A DNA stretch of 64,000 nucleotides, taken from positions 62,001-126,000 of the IMG/VR virus record IMGVR_UViG_3300047170_000049; one strand, 5' to 3'. The notes under the pieces were generated by a model that was given only the letters and a program-made list of their open reading frames with translations, did not search any database and was not told the DNA's origin. Shown here one piece after another: positions 57,659 to 64,000 of this stretch. The DNA is from a virus. Position 1 is the stretch's first letter; the number at the start of each line of letters is the position of its first letter. Position numbers and translations under genes: made by a program.

Positions 57659-59268
57659 AACCCAACCTCTACAATGCCGACGGATTTATATGGTCAGAAG
57701 CGTGGCAAGAAGCCGTAATAGGTTATTGCTTCGCCGACACCCGTATGTACGTCAAATGTGTCACGCACCTTAAGCCTAATTGGTTTACGGGCTCACCTAT
57801 GCTTCAGCAAATGTTTACCTCAATGAAGGAGTGGTACGATAAGGCGACGCATTGCCCTGCTTCATACAAAGACATTCTTGAGATGCCTTTCTATGCTGAG
57901 AATGATGCCAAGACCAGGCTTGCATACGACACTAAGTTTGCACGATGCGAAGCCTCAATGAAGAATTTTGACTTGGAAGAACTCCAAGAGAAGCTTACGG
58001 GCTTTGCTAGGGCCTCCATGTTCAAAGAAACCATGCTTTTAGCTGGTGAAGAGTTTGGTACGCGTGCTTATGAGAAGGCATACGAGTGGACCAGCTTAAA
58101 AATCCAAGAATTGTTAAAGACCACCTTTGAAGAAGACCTTCTTGCTATGAATTTAAGTAGTCCAGGCGATTGGCTTGTGGAAGAAAAATCACGAAGAGAG
58201 TTGGCTATTCCAACTGGATGCGGTGCTTTAGATACTGCGTTAGGCGGCGGGTTGTTTAAGCGTGAGACTACAGCAATAATGGCACCAACTAATACTGGTA
58301 AAACGACCTTTATGATTACAATTCTACGTCATGCGCTTGCCACTGGACGTAGAGTGATGTTTTTTTCGCATGAAGGTAGGCCAGAAGCTATTCGATTGAG
58401 CATCCTTACGGCATTGACAGGCATTCCACGACATAAGCTTTACGATATGTACCAAACCGCTCCTGGAAAGGTAATGATTAACCACGCTTCTGCAATAATG
58501 GAGAAGGGGCTTACTTACATTCCATATGCTTTTACAGGTCAGATGTATGTTGAGAACGTCGTGGCTGAGGCAGTTAAGCGCCAAAAAGATGCCATTAGCT
58601 TAAAACAACAGCCTTACGACATTATTATAGACGATTATCCTAAGAAATTAAAATCGAAGTATCGCTCAGGCGCTAAAGATATGGCTTATCGAACTGAGTT
58701 AGCTGAAGTGTACGATGAATTTAACCATCTTTCACAAGAAATCAATGTGCATTGTTTGCTGGCAATCCAGACAAATCGTACTGGGGCTAAGAACAACAAA
58801 GACACCAAGGCTGGGAATTTACTAGACCTTGAAGAAATAGACGAATCTTATGGTGTTGCGCAAAACATGGGCAATATTATCGCCCTAAACCGCTCACCTC
58901 GTGATGCTGAGTTGAATATCATTAATTATACTATTACCAAATCGAGAAATGCTGCGACCCACGTCACAGTAAGTACCAGAACTGCATACGAGTGCTCACT
59001 TACGCATGGTGATGGTGCATTGTTTGAAACCGTTGGTCAATATTTTCTAGCAGAAACGTTTGGCAATAAACCCCGTGGTCTTGGAGCTTACATCACCGAT
59101 GGTACTACAAAACGTGAAGCGCAAGATATTCATGCTTCTTTGTTGGGAATTGAGCGAAAAGAAAACCCGACAGTGCTCGATAATAACTTTAAACTTAAAC
59201 AAGATTATAAACTTTTATCTGATAGCACGAAGCAGCCGAGTCTGCCCAGTGCAACTGAAACCAAATGA
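57655..59268 (+). CDS. DnaB-like replicative helicase
   Basis: 537 aa, GTG start overlapping the previous stop. N-terminal helical domain (about 1-170), then RecA-like motor: MAPTNTGKTT (Walker A, about 210-219), FFSHEGRPE, Walker B YDIIIDDYPK (about 320) and an Arg-finger region near the end. Loads on the lagging strand with the phage primase. Confidence 0.9.
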   Translation: MKPNLYNADGFIWSEAWQEAVIGYCFADTRMYVKCVTHLKPNWFTGSPMLQQMFTSMKEWYDKATHCPASYKDILEMPFYAENDAKTRLAYDTKFARCEASMKNFDLEELQEKLTGFARASMFKETMLLAGEEFGTRAYEKAYEWTSLKIQELLKTTFEEDLLAMNLSSPGDWLVEEKSRRELAIPTGCGALDTALGGGLFKRETTAIMAPTNTGKTTFMITILRHALATGRRVMFFSHEGRPEAIRLSILTALTGIPRHKLYDMYQTAPGKVMINHASAIMEKGLTYIPYAFTGQMYVENVVAEAVKRQKDAISLKQQPYDIIIDDYPKKLKSKYRSGAKDMAYRTELAEVYDEFNHLSQEINVHCLLAIQTNRTGAKNNKDTKAGNLLDLEEIDESYGVAQNMGNIIALNRSPRDAELNIINYTITKSRNAATHVTVSTRTAYECSLTHGDGALFETVGQYFLAETFGNKPRGLGAYITDGTTKREAQDIHASLLGIERKENPTVLDNNFKLKQDYKLLSDSTKQPSLPSATETK

Positions 59269-59287
59269 GCGATAGCGAGGATTATTT

Positions 59288-59803
59288 ATGCTTGATTTTC
59301 TTAGTAGTGTTAGTAGCGGTCTTGGCGCAACTCTTAATGGCACTAAAACCGTAACAATCCAATTACGATACCAGATTCTTCTGGTGGTAGTTGTATTAGC
59401 TGGCGGCTTTGGCCTGGGTAAGTACACCCAACCAACCAAGGTAGTAACAAAGACTGAAACGGTTGTGAAGACTGTTACGGTTGACCATGTTAATACCGTT
59501 GTGGTGACCAAAGAGGTGGATAAGCCAGATGGAACAAAAGAAATTGATACCACCACGACCGATAAGAGTGTGACCGATACGACCACTCAGTCTGATGAAA
59601 AAACTGACAAGGTTGTCACTAACTCTAAGGCTCAATGGCGCGTTGACGGTTTATATGGAACGCAGATTGGAAGCACGACGGGGTTAGCCAACGGTCCCGT
59701 CTATGGGGTTGGAATTGAAAGACGCATCTTAGGTCCTATATGGGCAGGTGCTCAAGCGAATAGCGACAAACGAGTGGCTTTGACCGTAGGCTTTGAATTC
59801 TAA
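59288..59803 (+). CDS. Membrane-anchored protein, possible spanin-like
   Basis: 171 aa. One transmembrane span at about 28-45 (ILLVVVVLAGGFGLG), then a Val/Thr/Lys-rich stretch (about 50-100) and a C-terminal beta-rich domain YGVGIERRILGPIWAG ... VGFEF. Topology should place the C-terminus in the periplasm. This could be an inner-membrane spanin or membrane-associated replication anchor. No proof. Confidence 0.55.
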   Translation: MLDFLSSVSSGLGATLNGTKTVTIQLRYQILLVVVVLAGGFGLGKYTQPTKVVTKTETVVKTVTVDHVNTVVVTKEVDKPDGTKEIDTTTTDKSVTDTTTQSDEKTDKVVTNSKAQWRVDGLYGTQIGSTTGLANGPVYGVGIERRILGPIWAGAQANSDKRVALTVGFEF

Positions 59804-59816
59804 CAAAGAGAACACC

Positions 59817-60065
59817 ATGGACCTTAAGAAATATTTTAGTAAAGTGGATGTCCAAGAGATTGAAAGCATAGTTAACGAAATTAAGAAAGCCAATGGCAGA
59901 GACCTCAGAGAGACTGCCATTGGAATCTTAGTTGCTGGTGATGCCGATAATCACGACCATAAAGGCATTACGCGAGTAGATGGTGATAATGTTGCTTCTA
60001 AAGCATGGATTATTGCCGTACTAACTCACTTAACTTATAAAGGCTACGAGATTAAAAAGAAATGA
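59817..60065 (+). CDS. Unknown small protein
   Basis: 82 aa from ATG 59817; the longer in-frame extension starts at TTG inside the previous gene. Helical with a DNHDHKG loop that could hold a metal. ATGA overlap with the next gene. Confidence 0.6.
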   Translation: MDLKKYFSKVDVQEIESIVNEIKKANGRDLRETAIGILVAGDADNHDHKGITRVDGDNVASKAWIIAVLTHLTYKGYEIKKK

Positions 60066-60262
60066 CGTTCTTTAAGTCCAAACCAAAAATAAAGTTTAAA
60101 AGGTATCGAGTAAACAAGCTAGATAAGATGAAAAACTCGTTATCATTTTTGAATAGCAAGTATGGTGGCTTTAGCACCTACGTTAGCTTCCATGACCGAT
60201 ACACATTTGATTATTTTGAGAAGCTTATTAATAACTTTTTTAAACCAGAGGATGAAGGATGA
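60062..60262 (+). CDS. Small basic protein
   Basis: 66 aa, very Lys/Phe-rich (FFKSKPKIKFKRYR), possibly nucleic-acid binding. Overlaps the AAA+ gene start by 4 nt. Unknown family. Confidence 0.6.
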   Translation: MTFFKSKPKIKFKRYRVNKLDKMKNSLSFLNSKYGGFSTYVSFHDRYTFDYFEKLINNFFKPEDEG

Positions 60263-61266
60263 GCGACACGGAGCACGGTTTTAAGATTAAGAGGATTACA
60301 AAAATTGATGATTTGGCCGCAATGACTCCTGGAGATGCCATCGTGCTGCCAGAATCTGACCTTTGCATTCAACATGAAGATGTTTTGGTGCAAATGGACT
60401 TCGTAAGAAAGACTGGTAAGAAGCGTAACGTCAAAATCAAACCAGGGATTTACTCTATTATCAATTCACCCGCTGGAGTAGACATTGAAGCCACCACGCT
60501 CCAATCTAAACTTCTATTAGAGACCATTGACAATACTTCCAAAATTATGAACGAAGCCGACCTCTTCTTTGCAAACTTGGATGTGTACAAAGAATTAGGT
60601 CAACCTGAGAAACGAGCCATTCTTTTGTACTCACCTCCTGGATGTGGTAAGTCTTCTGCTATCGCTAAGTCAGTTAAAGACCTTATCGCCAAAGACCCTG
60701 GTACAGTGGTAATGGTTTGGCCCACTTCAGAAGTAGAAGCTGATGACCTGAGTGACTTCCTTTCAATGCAAAGCGAATACACCCCTGAAGCTACGAAACT
60801 TATCTTAATTATTGAAGATATTGGCGGTGGCGAACGAGACGATGCTGGCGGCCAAGCTGGTGTGGATAGCGGCCTTTTAAACCTCCTAGACGGGGTTACC
60901 GTGACCTTTAAGAAGCCTACCTTTATCATCGCCACCACAAACTTCCCAGAGAAGCTTTTAAGCGTATTAGCAGACCGTCCTGGACGATTTGATGAGACTG
61001 TAGAGCTTACCCCACCTTCTTTTGAAGAAAGGTGCAAATTAGTAGCCTTTATCGCTAAACGCGATTTAACTGAGTCTGAGCAAGACGCCCTATTCCAAAA
61101 CGGGGCTGAGAAATTCTCCATTGCCCATTTAAATGAAGTTGTGGTCCGTTCCAGATTAAAAAAGCAAACTTTGGAAAAAACCATTAAAGATTTAATCAAA
61201 CATACCGAGAAGTTTAATAAGGGATTTAAGAATAAAAGAAAATCCATGGGAATAGGTGAAGAGTGA
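60259..61266 (+). CDS. AAA+ ATPase (classical type)
   Basis: 335 aa. Walker A YSPPGCGKSS (about 124-133), Walker B LIIEDIGGG, sensor 1 ATTNFPE and Arg-finger block ADRPGRFDE, as in classical AAA proteins such as FtsH or Rpt. N-terminal about 110 residues (OB-like) unassigned. No zinc protease domain. Could act as an unfoldase with the ClpP-like protease two genes downstream, or as a replication remodeller. Confidence 0.85.
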   Translation: MSDTEHGFKIKRITKIDDLAAMTPGDAIVLPESDLCIQHEDVLVQMDFVRKTGKKRNVKIKPGIYSIINSPAGVDIEATTLQSKLLLETIDNTSKIMNEADLFFANLDVYKELGQPEKRAILLYSPPGCGKSSAIAKSVKDLIAKDPGTVVMVWPTSEVEADDLSDFLSMQSEYTPEATKLILIIEDIGGGERDDAGGQAGVDSGLLNLLDGVTVTFKKPTFIIATTNFPEKLLSVLADRPGRFDETVELTPPSFEERCKLVAFIAKRDLTESEQDALFQNGAEKFSIAHLNEVVVRSRLKKQTLEKTIKDLIKHTEKFNKGFKNKRKSMGIGEE

Positions 61267-61493
61267 ACTTAGCAGTAACTTTTCACTACTTGGACAAGAA
61301 CCGCCAACCCCAGGAATTCATTAGGTTCTTTAGGAGTGCTGAAGAGGCAGTTGAAACATTACTAAAATTAAAACATAAGCTACCTAAGATTGGTGGACTT
61401 TTTATAGACTACACGGTATTATCGAGAGATGAGTTTTATAAAAAGGAAGGTAGTGAGTATGAAAAACCAAGCCGACGTAAACGTTATTCCTGA
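61263..61493 (+). CDS. Unknown small protein
   Basis: 76 aa, GTG start overlapping the AAA+ stop. Strand-helix-strand with basic C-terminus. Overlaps the next gene by 35 nt. No family recognised. Confidence 0.6.
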   Translation: MNLAVTFHYLDKNRQPQEFIRFFRSAEEAVETLLKLKHKLPKIGGLFIDYTVLSRDEFYKKEGSEYEKPSRRKRYS

Positions 61494-61674
61494 CTCTAAC
61501 GAGGTCGCTATTCCTAGTGACCCGTTCTTTAATCAAATAAAACAAATTGGCGCGCTTAAAACTAGCGGTGGATTAGATTGCACCGTGTATGTGGTGGATT
61601 TCTCCCAAAGCAAGGGTGAAAGAATGGTACTGGAAATTAGCCGTACCACCAACACATGGAAGAAATGCAGGTAA
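61459..61674 (+). CDS. Unknown small protein
   Basis: 71 aa from ATG 61459 (AAGGTAGTG upstream). Beta-rich end CTVYVVDFSQSKGER. Ends 4 nt before the ClpP-like start. Function unknown. Confidence 0.55.
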   Translation: MKNQADVNVIPDSNEVAIPSDPFFNQIKQIGALKTSGGLDCTVYVVDFSQSKGERMVLEISRTTNTWKKCR

Positions 61675-61678
61675 GACC

Positions 61679-62278
61679 ATGGCTAGAGTGCCGACTGATG
61701 ATTTAGAACGGCTGATGCACCACAATGTTCATGTGGCTACTAAGACTATTTACATGGGTAGCGAAGAAGTGGACATTGATGGTAATGAGTCTGGTACGGA
61801 CGCTGCTATGGCTGCACGGATGATTAAAGCCCTGCATCATTTGGACTCTGCTACGGACCCTGAAAAACCCATCACCATTATCATGAATAACTTAGGCGGC
61901 GACGTTCAACATGGTATGGCTATTTACGATGCCATCAAAGCTTGTAAGAGTGAAGTAATTATTAAAGTCTTTGGCCACGCAATGTCCATGGGCTCAATCA
62001 TTCTCCAGGCTGCCGATAAGCGGGTTATGTCACCTAATTCTAAAGTCATGATTCACTACGGCACTGATGGAGCTTATGGCCACCCAAAGATTGCTCAACG
62101 CTGGATGGATGAAGCCAAGAAGTACAACAAATGGATGCTAGAGCTTTACCTAGAAAAAATTAGAGAGAAGCACCCAGACTTTACCAAGAAGCAAATAGAT
62201 AAGTTACTGGATTTTGACACTATTTACAGCGCCAATAAAGCTGTGGAAATGGGATTAGCCGATGAAGTTCTTGAGTAG
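61679..62278 (+). CDS. ClpP-like serine protease
   Basis: 199 aa from ATG 61679 (AGGTAAG upstream); the longer upstream frame overlaps the previous gene. ClpP pattern: NLGGDVQHGMAIYD, GHAMSMGS (S103), MIHYGTD (H126) and DFDTIYSANKAVEMGLADEV with the catalytic Asp equivalent. A full ClpP fold without a propeptide. Being in the replication region it is not the prohead protease; it may degrade host or phage proteins with an AAA+ partner. Confidence 0.9.
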   Translation: MARVPTDDLERLMHHNVHVATKTIYMGSEEVDIDGNESGTDAAMAARMIKALHHLDSATDPEKPITIIMNNLGGDVQHGMAIYDAIKACKSEVIIKVFGHAMSMGSIILQAADKRVMSPNSKVMIHYGTDGAYGHPKIAQRWMDEAKKYNKWMLELYLEKIREKHPDFTKKQIDKLLDFDTIYSANKAVEMGLADEVLE

Positions 62279-62489
62279 TATTCTTTTTATTTTGCTTATT
62301 TCCGTAGTTCTTGTGGTATTAAGTGGATGTAGTAATGCAGGTTCGCACCGCTTCCAGTTGTCCAATGGCAATATAGTAACTTGTGAAGGCTACATCTCAA
62401 GCAGTTGCGGAATGCACCTTTATAAGTGCGATAGTGGTAATGAATATATTTGTCAAGTTAACGTAAACATATTAGGAGAAAAGAAATGA
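62262..62489 (+). CDS. Small lipoprotein
   Basis: 75 aa. Signal peptide with lipobox VLSGC (Cys 23), then a short domain with four more Cys that can form two disulfides. Overlaps the protease gene by 17 nt. May be a surface-exclusion or lysis (o-spanin-like) protein; unproven. Confidence 0.7.
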   Translation: MKFLSSILFILLISVVLVVLSGCSNAGSHRFQLSNGNIVTCEGYISSSCGMHLYKCDSGNEYICQVNVNILGEKK

Positions 62490-63076
62490 TTGCTACCATG
62501 CAAGAAACCGATGTGAATGGCGAAACCGTAACAACCCACGCTGAAGGTGGAATGGCTACAGGTTCACCATCAGATTCAACTGCCAGTCCAAATCTTAATA
62601 CACCAGAAGCTCCTAAGCCTCCAACGAAGCGTATGCTTAAGATGGCTAAGAAGCAGGGCAAGCAATATAAGAAATTGTTTGCACGCTTTCAAAAGACCCA
62701 AGAAGCTAAGAAAGAAGCTTTGGCTGAAAGACTCTTTAAGCTGAAACAACAAATTGGGAAAGAAGAATTTAAGCTACTTAAGTCTTTAAGCACCGCTGAA
62801 ATTCCTGAAGTAAAGAATGAAGCAGGCGAAGTGACCCGTCCTAAGAGCTTCCACGTCAACTACGATATGATGTTTGCTGAAGCGAAGAACTTAACCGTTC
62901 TCATGCGCCAACGCCGTCTTGAGTCAGGCGAACGTAAGCGAACCACTGGCCGTTCTTCAAAACGTAAGGCACATAAGTCACGTTTGGCAGCGGTAGTTGC
63001 CCGTAACAAACGCTTAGAAGAAGCTGGTAATGCACTTGCAAATGCACAGGCCCCTAAGCAAGATGAAAAAGCTTAA
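62486..63076 (+). CDS. Basic protein of unknown function
   Basis: 196 aa with AGGAG ribosome site. First 50 residues disordered and Thr/Ser/Pro-rich, then highly basic helices (KRMLKMAKKQGKQYKKLF; ERKRTTGRSSKRKAHK). Possible DNA-binding or DNA-compacting protein. Confidence 0.6.
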   Translation: MIATMQETDVNGETVTTHAEGGMATGSPSDSTASPNLNTPEAPKPPTKRMLKMAKKQGKQYKKLFARFQKTQEAKKEALAERLFKLKQQIGKEEFKLLKSLSTAEIPEVKNEAGEVTRPKSFHVNYDMMFAEAKNLTVLMRQRRLESGERKRTTGRSSKRKAHKSRLAAVVARNKRLEEAGNALANAQAPKQDEKA

Positions 63077-63635
63077 CTTTCTTAAAATGCCCACATTGCA
63101 TTCACTTATGACTGAAGAGTCATTTGGTAGAATCAAAGTGGACAAAATGACTGATTGGGAAAAAAGAGAATTTGGATGGTACTCCATTCCACGATACGGA
63201 GCGGAGTTTTCCATCAAAACCTCTGAGATGATTAAGGTGAATGGAGTGGATGTTTTCAACTTCACTCTCTTTGAGTATGTTCGTGAGCAAGTTAAGTATG
63301 CCACTAGCCTATCTTACCCAATTCAGCGTTTAAAGGACTTGATTGATAAGGTTGAGCCCATAACTGCACAATGCGTTTACTCTTCTGACAATAGCCTATT
63401 TGTGGTCAACACGCTAGAGGGTTATGGACCAGCCGATTTCCCAGGTCTTATTAAAGACAATTTTACTAGGCTTTCAAGTCAATACCTAAATATTGATTTT
63501 AACCAACCCAGTACCAAGATTTCTGATGCTGAGGTGTGGAAGCGCGAAGGCAAGTGTCCAGAGTGTGGCTATACGGGTAAGTTCTTCCGTACAGCTTTAA
63601 TTTGCCATAAACATGGCATTTACGCGGGATTTTAA
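63063..63635 (+). CDS. Unknown protein with C-terminal zinc-ribbon motif
   Basis: 190 aa from ATG 63063, 14-nt overlap; ATG 63087 is possible. The C-terminal KCPECGYTG ... ALICHKHGIY fits a CCCH zinc ribbon. The rest is alpha/beta with a WYSIPRYG motif. No family recognised. Confidence 0.6.
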   Translation: MKKLNFLKMPTLHSLMTEESFGRIKVDKMTDWEKREFGWYSIPRYGAEFSIKTSEMIKVNGVDVFNFTLFEYVREQVKYATSLSYPIQRLKDLIDKVEPITAQCVYSSDNSLFVVNTLEGYGPADFPGLIKDNFTRLSSQYLNIDFNQPSTKISDAEVWKREGKCPECGYTGKFFRTALICHKHGIYAGF

Positions 63636-63854
63636 ATGGATGAATTACTTTACTACGTTTTAATATTTGCCTTTTGGTGGTTCATTGGATTGCCACTTGT
63701 AAGGTACTTAGCTTATAAGTCCGCCGTAAAGTTTTTTGGTAAAACTCCTAACCATCCGATTATACTAGAGAAATGCCCACCACACCGCTGGGTCTATAGC
63801 GAAGCAGGAAGTATGTACTGCAGCCGCTGTAAGAAAGTGCCAGGACAATCATGA
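63636..63854 (+). CDS. Membrane protein with zinc-ribbon end
   Basis: 72 aa. One N-terminal span (YYVLIFAFWWFIGLPLV, residues about 6-22), then KCPPHRW ... YCSRCKK, which can bind a zinc. Start directly follows the previous stop. Function unknown. Confidence 0.6.
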   Translation: MDELLYYVLIFAFWWFIGLPLVRYLAYKSAVKFFGKTPNHPIILEKCPPHRWVYSEAGSMYCSRCKKVPGQS

Positions 63855-64000
63855 CGCCTGAAGAGAAGGAATTAGAGAAACAAGCTAAATTATTTAAAGC
63901 CGTCTTATATAGACGAGTTAATGCCATACGCCCTGAAATAAATATTGACCTAAGTATGCAAAAACGTGGTATTAGATTTAATGACAATCAATTTATCTTT
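63851..64000 (+). CDS. Unknown protein, C-terminus outside window
   Basis: 50 codons from ATG 63851 (ATGA overlap with the previous gene) without a stop, so the gene continues to the right. Starts MTPEEKELEKQAKLFKAV; charged and helical. Family cannot be judged. Confidence 0.55.
   Translation, partial: MTPEEKELEKQAKLFKAVLYRRVNAIRPEINIDLSMQKRGIRFNDNQFIF

Noticed and set aside
59288-59803. Firm call of the Val/Thr-rich membrane protein as a spanin
   Set aside because: Topology is compatible, but there is no overlapping outer-membrane partner gene or nearby holin or endolysin to support it.
60600-61247. 215-codon open frame antisense to the AAA+ ATPase gene
   Set aside because: Same reason: it lies wholly inside a clear gene, and the predicted product has no domain and an unnatural Ser-rich composition.
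1-64000. Integrase, repressor or attachment site indicating a prophage
   Set aside because: No recombinase, CI/Cro-like gene or flanking host genes are visible in the window; the gene content fits a lytic phage, though genes outside the window are unknown.

Overview
This window is part of a large, strictly lytic-looking genome of a tailed double-stranded DNA phage. Packing is tight, with many ATGA-type start/stop overlaps. It carries a complete head-packaging module (small and large terminase, portal, MuF-like protein, prohead protease, scaffold, major capsid protein) and a nearly complete replisome (DnaE-type polymerase, DnaB-like helicase, Toprim primase, SSB, RecA/UvsX, Mre11/Rad50 pair, RuvC-like nuclease). 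I see no integrase or lysogeny repressor. Exported proteins (a lipoprotein, a trypsin-like protease and a thioredoxin with signal peptides) point to a Gram-negative host. The lipoprotein at 13853-14431 has a collagen-like stretch plus an EF-hand-like loop of a type I associate with Bdellovibrio and related predatory bacteria. The host guess is inference only.

Layout. From 1 to 38.3 kb almost everything is on the minus strand. Reading in the direction of transcription, from right to left: an unknown 359-aa protein, a nuclease-like protein, thioredoxin, an SF2 helicase, a sigma factor without region 4.2, a GroES-like co-chaperonin, an Mre11-like nuclease, terminases, portal, MuF, protease, scaffold, capsid and decoration protein. 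Then come thyA, a phosphoesterase, small beta-rich proteins, a tRNA-like element, a PcfJ-domain protein, the lipoprotein, a HAD phosphatase, deaminase, XhlA-like membrane protein, further virion proteins, and two large multidomain proteins that look like virion-borne enzymes (2H phosphoesterase + unknown domain + lytic transglycosylase; ADP-ribosyltransferase + kinase-like fold). Four small plus-strand gene pairs are embedded in this half, each with its own promoter or promoter-like sequence. No tail sheath, tube or tape-measure gene is visible.

From 38.4 kb to the end everything is on the plus strand: GroEL, Rad50/SbcC-like ATPase, secreted protease, RuvC-like nuclease, dUTPase, phosphoesterase, polymerase, SSB, RecA, a roughly 210-nt structured RNA candidate, primase, a second sigma-like protein, helicase, AAA+ ATPase, ClpP-like protease and many small unknowns. 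One small gene at 48.5 kb is broken by a 13-nt tandem duplication.

Regulation. Two promoter classes can be read directly. Extended -10 promoters (TGnTATAnn), four of them sharing a longer upstream motif, precede the replication-side units and the small embedded genes. A different conserved element with core AAAATCTTAAT lies upstream of seven minus-strand structural units and is absent from the replication side. It is a strong candidate late promoter, perhaps read by the phage sigma factor at 32783-33772.
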